Source of the DNA: Closterium sp. Naga37s-1
Taxonomy: Eukaryota; Streptophyta; Zygnematophyceae; Desmidiales; Closteriaceae
Length of the DNA stretch: 64,000 nt
Assembly (NCBI GenBank): GCA_947471745.1
Contig: CANJKZ010000065.1
Span: 744,001 to 808,000, forward strand
Direction of reading: 5' to 3'
The position numbers were made by a program, and so were the translations under genes. Shown piece by piece: positions 1 to 9,151 of this stretch; position 1 is the stretch's first letter, and every line of letters begins with the position of its first letter. A model generated the notes under the pieces. That model was not told where the DNA came from. It saw only the letters and a program-made list of their open reading frames with translations, and searched no databases.

Positions 1-488
1 GACGAGTCGGTTCCGTACTACCGTCTCTTCCCCTACCGCACTGCCCCCCTCCCCCCCCCGCCGCTCTTCCTCGCGCCTGGTCCCCCCCCGGTAGACCCCC
101 TCCCCCCTCAGGGTCCTGCCCCCTCAGGTGTGTCCCAGGTAGATGCAGTCGAGCCTGTCGAGGTAGCTGCTGAATCGGGTGCGTCTGGGGGTGCTGAGCC
201 TGAGACTGCTGAGTCTGGGGGTGCTGAGCCTGGGCGTGCGGAGTCTGGGGGTGCTGAGCCTGGGGGTGCGGAGCCTGGGGGTGCTGAGTCTGGGGGTGCT
301 GAGCCTGAGCGTGCGGAGCCTGGGGGTGCTGCTTCTGGGGGTGCTGAGCCTGGGGCTGCTGGGAGTGGGGGTGTGGAGCCTGCCGGTGCTGGACCTGGCG
401 GTCCTTCGGGTGCGTTGTCCCGGCGGGAGCTTCCCTCTCCACAGGAGCTGCGCGAGTGGTTTGCTCGCCGCTGGAGCCGTGCTGCTGG

Positions 489-496
489 AGCTGGAG
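489..496. repeat. 8-bp target site duplication AGCTGGAG (left)
   Basis: Identical to 1191-1198 on the other side of the hAT-type element; it marks the insertion point in the copia-1 pol frame. Confidence 0.9.
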
Positions 497-1190
497 CAGG
501 GCTGATTTTATCAGGGTAATTACCCTGATTTCAGGGTGATTTCAGACTTGTCACTTTCTGGACCCTGAGAAATCAGTTTTTTCACATTTTGGTCCCTGAT
601 CCATTCTGAGTATTGCTTTAGCGGACCCTGAAATTTTGTGTACACTCTCAGTGTAGGGTTTTCACGGACCCTGTCAATACAGAGTACGAGGCATGTGGAC
701 CCTGAATGCGATGTTATCGGGGCGAAGTTTCTCGGAAATTTCCTCCTGATAACCCCTTCGCATTGATTTCAGTGCCCCCCACGTGCGTAATCCTCCCCCC
801 CCCCCCCCCCCCCCCCCTCGCTTTATCGAGACGAAGTTTCGTTCCCATACACCCACCATCTAGATCGGGCGAATCTGTAATGTCAGATTTTAGGTTGCTG
901 TTATTGGTCGAAATAGATGTGCTCTAACACAGCGCCAGTCACATCGCCACAGTGCCAGTCCAGTCACATCGCCACAGATGTCCTGAGTGAGTGAGACTTC
1001 TGTCCTCGGTAAAGAAAGAGCGCGTTACTACGACCCTGATTTTCAATTCTCAACCCTGAACATTCAGAGTTCACTACTTCTCAACCCTGAGCAATCAAGG
1101 TGCTGTTTTTCTGGAAAATGTGCCTTCAGGGTATTTTTTTTTTTTTTTAAGGTTGAAATCAGGGTACCTAAATTTGAAAAGTCAGCCCTG
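497..1190. mobile_element. Non-autonomous hAT-type DNA transposon, 694 bp
   Basis: It has imperfect terminal inverted repeats beginning CAGGGCTGA at 497 and ending TCAGCCCTG at 1190, with matching inner blocks TACCCTGATTTCA / TGAAATCAGGGTA. It is flanked by a perfect 8-bp target duplication AGCTGGAG (489-496 and 1191-1198). CAGGG termini with 8-bp duplications are hAT hallmarks. CCCTGA/TCAGGG motifs recur in the interior, as expected for sub-terminal transposase sites. No transposase frame is present, so movement would need a related element elsewhere. It holds a C-homopolymer at about 797-818 and a T-homopolymer at about 1135-1148. Confidence 0.88.
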
Positions 1191-1198
1191 AGCTGGAG
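1191..1198. repeat. 8-bp target site duplication AGCTGGAG (right)
   Basis: Right-hand partner of 489-496. Confidence 0.9.
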
Positions 1199-4002
1199 GT
1201 GCTGCCGCTGCTGGAGGTTCTGCTGCTACTGGAGGTACTGGAGCTGGCGGTGCTACTGGAGCCGGTACTGGAGGTTCTCCTTCTGCTGGGGGTGCTGGAG
1301 CCACGGGTCTCGGAGGTGCTTGTACTGGAGGTACTGGAACTGCTGGGCCTGCTGGTGCTCCTGGTGCTGGAGCTGGTGGTGCTGCTGGAGTGGGTGCTAC
1401 TGGAGGTACTGGAGCCGGAGCGGGTGTGTCTGCTGGTGGTACTGCTGGAGTAGGAGCTGCTGGAGGTACTGGGACTGGTGGTGCTGCTGGAGGTGGAGCT
1501 GACGCTGGGGGTACTGGTGTTGTCCCTGTCGGTGCTGCGCGGCCGCGGCCGTACTTCGTTCCGCTCCTTGAGCAGGTTCTTGGTCTTCCGCCTTCTCCTA
1601 GTCCTGCTCCTTCCTTAGCGTGTCCTCCGCCTGTCCAGTCCGAGTCACAGTTACAGGTGGCCTCCCCTCTACCTGCTCCTTCTCCCTACGCTGGTCCTAC
1701 TGGAGGTCTTGCTGAGCGTCGTGAGCCTGAGTCGCGTCCTGCGTCGCCTGTTCGCACTGCTCGCACTAGTCGTCGTGTTCCACGTCCGCGTCCTCCTGCA
1801 GTCCCTGGCACGCATCAGATGGCACTGCGTCCTTCCACTGCGCCACAGCGTGTCCCTTTGCCGTCTCCTCCAGAGTCCTCTCTTCCTGCTCTTGCTGACC
1901 CGGCGTCTGACTCCCTTCGTGCTGCCAGTCCTACTGTCACGCGTTTCCTAGCCACTGTTGTCACTGACCCTTCCTTTGAGTCCACTGCTGCGTCTGCCTT
2001 AGTTACCGAGCTTGTCGACTTCGCTGCTCACTGTCGTCTAGACTACGCCGCTAGTCTTGTTGCTGAGTCTGCGTCTGTCTGTCCTCCGTCCGTCGGGGGT
2101 GAGTGTGCTCTTAGCACGGACGTCCTTGAGGACCGACAGGAGGAGTTCCAGTGTTTTGCTGCTGCTTTACCTCATCTCGTGTCCACGCTGCTTGCCCCTG
2201 AGGGAGACCCGGATGCACCAGACATCCCGACCCCGCGCTCTTACGCAGAGGCGATAGAGGGTCCTTACTCCTCTCAGTGGCAGGCAGCCATGGACGCAGA
2301 GATGGCTTCCTGGAAGTCCACAGGCACCTACGTCGACGAGGTTCCCCCTCCTGGGGCGAACATTGTCAGTGGCATGTGGATTTTCAGGGTGAAGCGGCCG
2401 CCGGGTTCTCCGCCTGTCTTCAAGGCGCGCTACGTGGCTCGAGGCTTCAGTCAGCGGCAGGGAGTTGACTACTTTCAGACCTTCTCCCCGACCCCGAAGA
2501 TGACCACTCTTCGGGTTCTGCTGCACGTTGCTGCTCAGCGTGACTACGAGCTTCACTCTCTTGACTTCAGCACTGCTTTCCTACAGGGCAGTCTGCACGA
2601 GGAGATCTGGCTGCGCCGCCCACCTGGCTTCACTGGGTCGTTTCCTCCTGGTACCCAGTGGAGCCTCCGGCGGCCAGTCTACGGTCTCCGCCAGGCGCCA
2701 CGTGAGTGGCACGACACACTGAGGACTACGCTTGCGGCTCTTGGGTTTGCTCCTTCCACTGCTGACCCGTCGCTGTTTCTTCGCACCGACATTTTGCTGC
2801 CGCCGTTCTACATCCTCGTGTACGTCGACGACTTGGTCTTTGCTACAGCTGACACTGCTGGACTCGCCCACGTGAAGTCCGAGCTGCAGAAGAGACACAC
2901 GTGCACAGACCTGGGTGAACTGCGCAGCTATCTTGGCTTGCAGATCACCCGGGACAGAGCACGGCGCACCATTACCTTGACTCAGTCACACATGGTGCAG
3001 CAGGTCCTTCAGCGCTTCGACTTCACGTACTCCTCGCCTCAGGCCACTCCTCTGTCTACTCGCCACTCGCTCTCAGCTCTGCCTTCGGATGAGTCCGTAG
3101 AGCCGAGTGGCCCGTACCCAGAGCTTGTTGGCTGCCTCATGTACCTGATGACCTGCACTCGACCTGACCTAGCATACCCTCTGAGCATTCTGGCACGCTA
3201 TGTTGCTCCTGGGAGACACCGACCAGAGCACATGGCTGCAGCGAAGAGGGTGTTGCGCTACTTGTGCAGTACTTCAGGCTTGGGGCTAGTGCTTGGAGGG
3301 CGGAGTCCAGTGGTCCTCACTGGTCACGCAGACGCGTCTTGGGTTGACGACCTGGCTACGCAGCGGTCGTCACAGGGTTACACCTTCAGCCTTGGTTCCG
3401 GCTCTGTTTCGTGGCGGTCTACTCGCTCGTCTTCTGTTCTCAGCTCCAGCTGTGAGGCTGAGATCTACGCAGGGGCCATGGCTGGACAGGAGTTACGCTG
3501 GCTCACCTACTTGCTGACTGACCTGGGAGAGCCGCCTCGTTCTCCTCCAGTTCTGTACGTAGACAACAAGGCTATGCTGGCCTTGTGTTGGGAGCACAGA
3601 CTGGAGCACAGAACGAAGCACATTGCTCTTCGCTACTTCCTTGCTCATGAGCTGCAGCAGCGTGGTCAGCTGCGCCTTGCTTACGTGGCTCTCAGGCCAA
3701 CACTGCTGATATCTTTACCAAGGCACTTCAGCCTTGTGATCATCAGCGCTTCTGTACTATGCTCGGTCTTGTGCCTACTTGGCCTCACTTGCTTACCTCT
3801 TGAGTTTGCTTGTACTGTGATCTCTATATACCTGCACTTGCTTGTTTACCTTTATATATGAACTTGCATGTGAACTGGCCTTATGGCCTTTGAACCTGTG
3901 CTCAGACTGTGTGGTGACGTTGTGATCCACCCTGCGCTTGCTTTGCTTTGCTTTGACTGGTCTCTTGACCCCTAGTTCTCCCCCACTTTGCCTATGGGGG
4001 TG

Positions 4003-4121
4003 TGTCAGATATATATGCCTTAGCCTATGTAGACTGTAGTGGGGTAGACACTAAGGGGTACAGCTTTCATATTTGTATCTCACACTTTCCTTGTTCATTC
4101 ATTCCTGTTTCATTCTTCACA
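4003..4121 (+). repeat. 3' LTR of copia-1
   Basis: Begins TGTCAG just after the purine tract and ends CTTCACA before gypsy-1 coding sequence resumes. It shares the layout of the copia-2 and copia-3 LTRs (TGTCAGA..., GTAGTGGGGTA, GGGGTACA blocks). At about 119 bp it is very short for copia. Confidence 0.8.
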
Positions 4122-6515
4122 AGCACGTCATGGAATTCTTCGAGAAGCAACTGCCGAAGAGGCGGGTAGTTGGGTACCCATATCTTTGTTGATCCTTTGC
4201 GTAGTGCGACGTCGTGGTCCCACTGCAACAATTTCTTTTTCTCTGCTAAGGGAATCTCGGGGTCGATGGTATACCCGTGCGTGAAGAGTCCCTTGAGTAG
4301 CGGATTCATCCCCTCAATCTGTATGGTGGCAACGTGTCCAGGCCGGCTCAGTGCGTCTGCCTTATTCTTGTGACCCGGCTTGTACACGATGTCGTAGTCG
4401 AAGTGCGTCTCGAGGAAGTCAATCCACCTGACTTGTCGTCTGGAGAGGGTCGGCTGCGTTTTCAGGTATTTTAGGCTGCAATGGTCAGTGTAGACCGTGG
4501 TCTTTCTCCCTTCGAGGTAGCATTGCCATGTCTTGAATGCGGCGATGATCGCTAAGGCCTCTTTGTCGTGAATCGGGTAGTTGAGTTCTGCCCCGTGCAA
4601 TTTCTTGCTGAGGTAAGCGATTGGTTGTAGTCCTTTCCCTTGGTCTTGCATCAAGACTGCTCCAACTGCTTGGTCGCTAGCGTCAGCTTCGATGACGTAG
4701 TCTTTTTCTGGATCTGGCAGGATCAGGACGGGTGCGGACGTGAGTGCGGTCTTCAACTGCTCCATGGCTTGCTGGTGCACATCCTCCCACTTGAACGGTG
4801 TATTCTTCTTCAGTAGATTGGTGAGAGGTGTTGCAATCTTCGCATACTGTGGCACGAACCGATTATAGTAGTTCGCAAAGCCAAGGAATTGCTGAAGTTC
4901 CTTCACGTTCTCCGGTGTCTTCCACGTACGTACGGCTTCGATCTTCTTTGGGTCGACATGGATTCCTTGAGCGCTCACCATGTGTCCAAGGAACTGAACT
5001 TTCTTCAAGGCAAACTCGCTCTTGGATAGCTTGACGTAGAACTTCTCCCGTCGAAGTATCTCGAAGACACGTCGTAGGTGTTCAATGTGCTGCTTCATGT
5101 CCCTCGAGTAGATCAGGATGTCGTCCAGGTACACCACCACGCATTCGTCGAGTAGAGGCCTAAGAATATGGTTCATTTCGGCCTAGAATGTAGCGGGTGC
5201 GTTGGTGAGTCCGAACGGCATGACGAGGTACTCGTAGGATCCGTATCGTGTCCGAAACGCTGTCTTATGGATGGAGTTATCCGCCATCCGGATATGCCAA
5301 TATCCCGATCTCAAATCGAGTTTTGAGAATACTGTGGCTCCACGAAGCTGGTCAAGTAGATCGTCGATCCGTGGAATCGGATACTTGTTCTTGATCGTCT
5401 GCTTGTTGAGGGCTCGGTAGTCGATGCACATGCGTAAGCTTCCGTCAGGTTTTTGTGTCAAAAGCACTGGTGCACCGTATGGTGATGTTGATGGTCGAAT
5501 GAGTCCTTTGTCCAGAAGGTACTCGATCTGCTTCTTCATGTCGGCCAACTCGGTAGGGCTGAGTCGATATGGTGCTCGGAAGGTCGGTTTTGAACCAGGT
5601 TCTTCGATGATCTCGTGCTGGTGGGTTCGGTATGGCGGCAACTGGTCTGGAAGGTCGTCAGGGAGAACGTCTTCGAACTCTTCTAGAAGTTTTTGGATTG
5701 CTGGTGGAAGCTCGAGCGTTTTTCTCTCTCTTTCGTCCTCGTTGGTAACCAGTGCAACAAACCCTGCCATGGTTCGCTTCACGTCCTTCTCGAAGCGTGC
5801 GAGAGTCTCCTCCGGAATATCTCCCGTGTTGCTCCAATTCGGAAGAGGAACTCTTCTGTCTTGATTGTAAATACTCGCCGTGCGGGTGACCCAGTTGATC
5901 TCGGGGTTGAACTTCTTCAGAAAATCTCTCCCAATAATCAAGTCTAGCCCTTTGATGTTGGTGACAGGTAGGGTCGGTTTCCAGCGAAGAGGACCCATCT
6001 GCAGGTGTAACGCTGCTTCGCCGTAGACTTGTAATTTGCTTCCGTCGACCATCGTAGCTGTGAAGTTTGAAGGCGTGTACTTCTCATTGATGCGTTCGAG
6101 GTTTGCTTTGTCGCATACTGAATGGGATGCTCCGCTGTCCACGAGTGCTTGGAGGCGTCGTCCATTGCAGATCACCTCGAGCAAAAGTGGTTGGCGTTGC
6201 TCGTTGTACCCGTTGATCGTCTCGTTGATTGGATCATATGGCATTTCCCATAGCTCTGTGTTTTCTCCTGGGGTGGCAGATGGCCGGTCCTGCCGTTCCC
6301 TATTGCCATGATTTTTTGTTGTCGTCGACGACGTGGTTCTCGAGCTCGTAGTAGAATTCATAGATGGGGTAGATACCGTAGATGTTTCAGATGTTGCAGA
6401 TGCATCTGTAGAGGAGGTTTGAGGTCGTCGCAGCTTCATGTTGACCTCCAGCTCCCTCTTGAGCTGTTCGCGACGCTCCCGATTTGTCGATGACGATGTA
6501 TTTTGTCGCAGGCGA
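4122..6515 (-). pseudogene. gypsy-1 pol: protease, RT, RNase H (one nonsense codon)
   Basis: Read from high to low coordinate, a basic Ser/Thr-rich stretch precedes an aspartic protease with the LVDSGASHS active-site motif near 6125, then the RT palm with [11 protein letters not shown] near 5420 and the catalytic YLDDIL box near 5125. RNase H follows with EADASDQAVGAVL near 4690 and YTDHCSLKYL near 4490. The frame ends near the RQLLLEEFHD block that normally precedes the integrase zinc finger, because copia-1 interrupts it there. One in-frame TAG (CTA at 5183-5185 on the plus strand) replaces the Gln expected after NAPATF. Apart from that codon the pol frame is open, which suggests a moderately young insertion. 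Confidence 0.87.
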
Positions 6516-6660
6516 TTAACGCTGCATTAATCGGCTCAAAACGTTGTAGTAATCCTTCATGGAACTGCTGCCACATCGCTTTACCTTGGTTTAATAAACC
6601 GCATGGCAGTGGCGCCGAGGCACTAAATCAGGCATTGTATTGTGCTAATGTAACTCGGAT
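6500..6660 (-). pseudogene. gypsy-1 gag C-terminal fragment
   Basis: The minus strand encodes a short stretch with the gypsy-gag-like pattern [20 protein letters not shown], in a different frame from the downstream protease-RT frame. It is cut off at about 6660, where cellular sequence starts. Assignment rests on pattern similarity only. Confidence 0.55.
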
Positions 6661-6690
6661 GTTCATTCTGTGCACTCTCCCTTGGCTTCC

Positions 6691-8625
6691 CCAGTCTGAC
6701 TCTGCAGAGGGCGGAAGAAAGGAGGACTCGGAAACGAACATGGCGGAGGGACTGAAGGCCATGAAGGGGGGAAAGAGCCATGCTGCGTTGACTCATATGT
6801 TCCTTCCTTCTGTGCCCTCTCCCTGTTGTCCCTCTTTTGTGTTCCTCCTTCCGCATTCCTTTCCTCAGTCTGAGGAGGGCGGAAGAAAGGAGGACTCGGA
6901 AACGAACATGGCGGAGGCACTCAAGGCCATGAAAGGGGGAAAGAAGGGCGGGGGAGGGCGGGCGAGCAGAGGAGGCGGGGGAGGGGGAGGAGGGGGGGGA
7001 GATGCCATGGACAGTGGCACAGTTCGAACAAGGTACGTGCTGTGAGATTATTTGGGATGATGTGCAATGTTGTCTGTGAGATGATATGGGATGCCATATT
7101 TCTCACCCCTCTCCCTCTCCCTCTCCCTCTCCCTCTCCCTCTCCCTCTCCCTCTCCCTCTCCCTCTCCCTCTCCCTCTCCCTCTCCCTCTCCCTCTCCCT
7201 CTCTCTTCCCCATCCTTCCCCTTTTGGAGTCCCAGAAAACCCAAGGCAGGGGGGCGGAAGGGCGGTGGGGGAGGGGGAGGGGAGGAGCAGGGAGGAGCGC
7301 GAGTGGCTGGCATGGATGCTGTTGTGTCGTCCTCGCCTCTGCTCTCCCTTGTGCTCATGCCTGCATTTAAAGAGGTATGGCGCAATTAGTTGGTTCTTTT
7401 GAATCAATGGGTCCGGTTATTACCGTCTGTTTAAGAACCCTCCCACCCCCCCCCCCCCCCCCCCCCCCCCTCCTCCTCCCTTTCCCCCCCTCCCTCTGCT
7501 AAAAAAATACAGAAACAGCAGCAGCAGCAAGCAAGGATAATGTCCCCTTCTTTCTTCTCTGATTCAAATCCCCTGGTCACACCAGGTGGCAGCGGATCAG
7601 CAGGAGCAGGCAGCAGTGCGGGCAGCAGCAGACGCAGCGGACGCTCTGGTGGAGATGGAACGATGCGCTCCCGGCTCCTGCCAACTGCTGCTTGCTAGCC
7701 TACTTGGCAAACTCGGCAGGTAAGCTTTTAGCTCAACAAGGTTATGCTGTAGTGTGCTTTAGTGTAGGGGACTTGCACGAACGGCAACAGGCCTGGCAGC
7801 AGCAGATGCACGGGTGGAGATGGAAGGAAGCCTGCTCGGCAAGCTCGGCAGGTGATCCCTCCATTTGCCCACCCTCTCTCATTCCTTTAATTTATGTGTG
7901 CTGAGATTCTGCGTGAAGGCCAACGCTGGCAGGCAGTTTTGGTCGAAGCAGGGAGTTGGGGTTGAAGCAAGAGGTTTCCAACTGCAACCACCTCACCTTC
8001 CCCCTCCCCCCTCCCCCCTCTTGCAGAGCATCAGAGGAGGTACCCCCCTCCCGTGACCTGAAAGCCAACGCTCGCAGGCAGTTTGGATGGGGTAACTAAT
8101 TTCTTGCATTTTGTCTTTCTCCCACTCCACTCACAGTGCATCAGAGGAGGTCCCCCCCTTGCGTGACCTGAAAGCCAACGCGCGCAGGCAGTTTGGGGGA
8201 CCGGGGGGTGAGGGAGGAGCGGATGGGCGAGCAGACAGGCGGCATGGCAAGGGTGGGGACGATGACGTTAACAACCTGAGCCCTCTGGGAAGCTTCCTCC
8301 TTCGTAGGTGAGTGAGCTGGGAGCCTCTTTATTTCCTTTATTTTTTATTTTTTTCCTTTTTCCTTCTTTCCCCTCACAAGATTAGAGGCATCTCAGAACC
8401 CCATGTCTTTGTTTACTAAACAACAGTTTGCTAAGCACAGCTGCTGCCACGCTATGCCATGCCTCCTACGTGGGGATCTATTAGAGCGATCTCAGAACCC
8501 CATGTCTTTGTCAGGCAGGGCAGGAATCCACCTTGATATCCTCCTCCTCCTTTCACTCCCCCACCTTTCTCCTGTCCCTACACCCGCGCAGATGGAAGGG
8601 AAACTCGCTGCTGGAGTCAGGATGA
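6691..8625 (+). CDS. 3' part of an unrecognised multi-exon gene
   Basis: I do not recognise this protein. A consistent chain of exons with compatible phases is 6869-7032, 7236-7374, 7586-7719, 8137-8307 and 8592-8625 (TGA at 8623-8625), each bounded by AG and GT. The product has a SEEGGRKEDSETNMAEALKA segment, poly-Gly runs, an Ala/Gln-rich segment and an RDLKANARRQFG segment. Several exons have partial copies next to them: 6691-6771 copies the start of 6869-7032, about 7799-7851 copies the end of 7586-7719, and about 8030-8090 and 7904-7945 copy the RDLKANARRQFG coding part. The 5' exons are missing; gypsy-1 abuts the gene upstream, so it may be a truncated, non-functional remnant. Exon choice is my inference. 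Confidence 0.5.
7098..7204. repeat. (CTCCCT)n microsatellite in an intron
   Basis: About 105 bp of nearly perfect 6-bp repeats between two exons of the unrecognised gene. Long open frames here on both strands are repeat artefacts. A separate C-homopolymer lies at about 7447-7470. Confidence 0.95.
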
Positions 8626-9151
8626 CCGTTCAGCCCAGCGCTGCTGACGAGTACCATCGTAATATGCTGAGTTGGCAGGGTGGGATGTCTCAAACCAGCG
8701 TTGCGACGTCTTGCTCTATGGCTGATGTGCTACATGATGCGATGTGATGTGAACGACGATGCTGGGTTGGTTCTGTTATAATGCCGGGATGGGACGTCTC
8801 GACCGAGTTTTGAGGCCAAGCTGAAATGGAGGGACATAGTATCTGGCGTGAAGTAGTTTCAGGGACATAAAAATGCTCAACTCAAGCTGGGAAGAAGGGA
8901 ACTTGAACAGATACTGCACTCATTCTGTGGATATATGCCCATTTACCGTATATGAGATGAAGTGCTTATACAGTGAATGGAGAGCCACTACTTGATCATA
9001 TGCGTGGACCTCCTCTCTTGCCCTTATCATGTAATGAACCATTCCTCTACACTCTGCTCTGTTCAAACTACTACATATCCGTCACATTACAGTAAATGTA
9101 GATTTCTGGGATACTAAACCCTGTACTTGTGATTTCCACCTAATTGAGGAA
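8626..9151. other. Intergenic region between convergent genes
   Basis: Holds the 3' flank of the unrecognised gene and the 3' flank of the minus-strand mTERF gene. I see no coding, RNA or repeat feature. Confidence 0.6.

Larger units (their letters stand above)
1..3861 (+). pseudogene. copia-1 pol polyprotein fragment (RT-RNase H), interrupted and frameshifted
   Basis: The frame opens at base 1. A linker rich in Gly-Ala-Glu-Pro (15-bp repeats at about 180-380) is followed by the copia reverse transcriptase, with the catalytic YVDD box at about 2820-2832, and by RNase H ending in the DNKAML and HRTKHIALRYF blocks near 3560-3640. The frame is interrupted by a 694-bp hAT-type insertion at 497-1190. 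With one 8-bp target copy this adds 702 bp, a multiple of three. Compared with copia-2 and copia-3, one base is lost near 3690 (GTGGCTCTCAGG against GTGGCCTCTGAGG), so the C-terminal 40 or so residues are read in the wrong frame. The enzyme would copy element RNA into cDNA in virus-like particles; this copy is probably dead. Confidence 0.88.
1..4121 (+). mobile_element. Ty1/copia LTR retrotransposon copia-1, 3' part
   Basis: The window opens inside the element, between the integrase and reverse transcriptase regions, so the 5' LTR, gag, protease and integrase lie outside it. The visible parts are the pol reading frame, a purine-rich tract (CTATGGGGG at about 3992-4000) and a short 3' LTR starting TGTCAG. 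The LTR is followed directly by gypsy-1 coding sequence in the opposite orientation, so copia-1 inserted into gypsy-1. The 5-bp target duplication cannot be checked because the 5' end is missing. Confidence 0.9.
4122..6660 (-). mobile_element. Ty3/gypsy retrotransposon gypsy-1, truncated at both ends
   Basis: The minus strand carries a gag remnant, protease, reverse transcriptase and RNase H, in gypsy order. The 3' side (lower coordinates) stops where the copia-1 LTR begins. The 5' side stops at about 6660 inside gag and runs straight into an unrelated cellular gene, so no LTR, PBS or integrase core remains. Confidence 0.88.

Noticed and set aside
7042..7407. Pro-Leu, Ser-Pro and Arg-Glu repeat proteins
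   Set aside because: All come from the (CTCCCT)n microsatellite.
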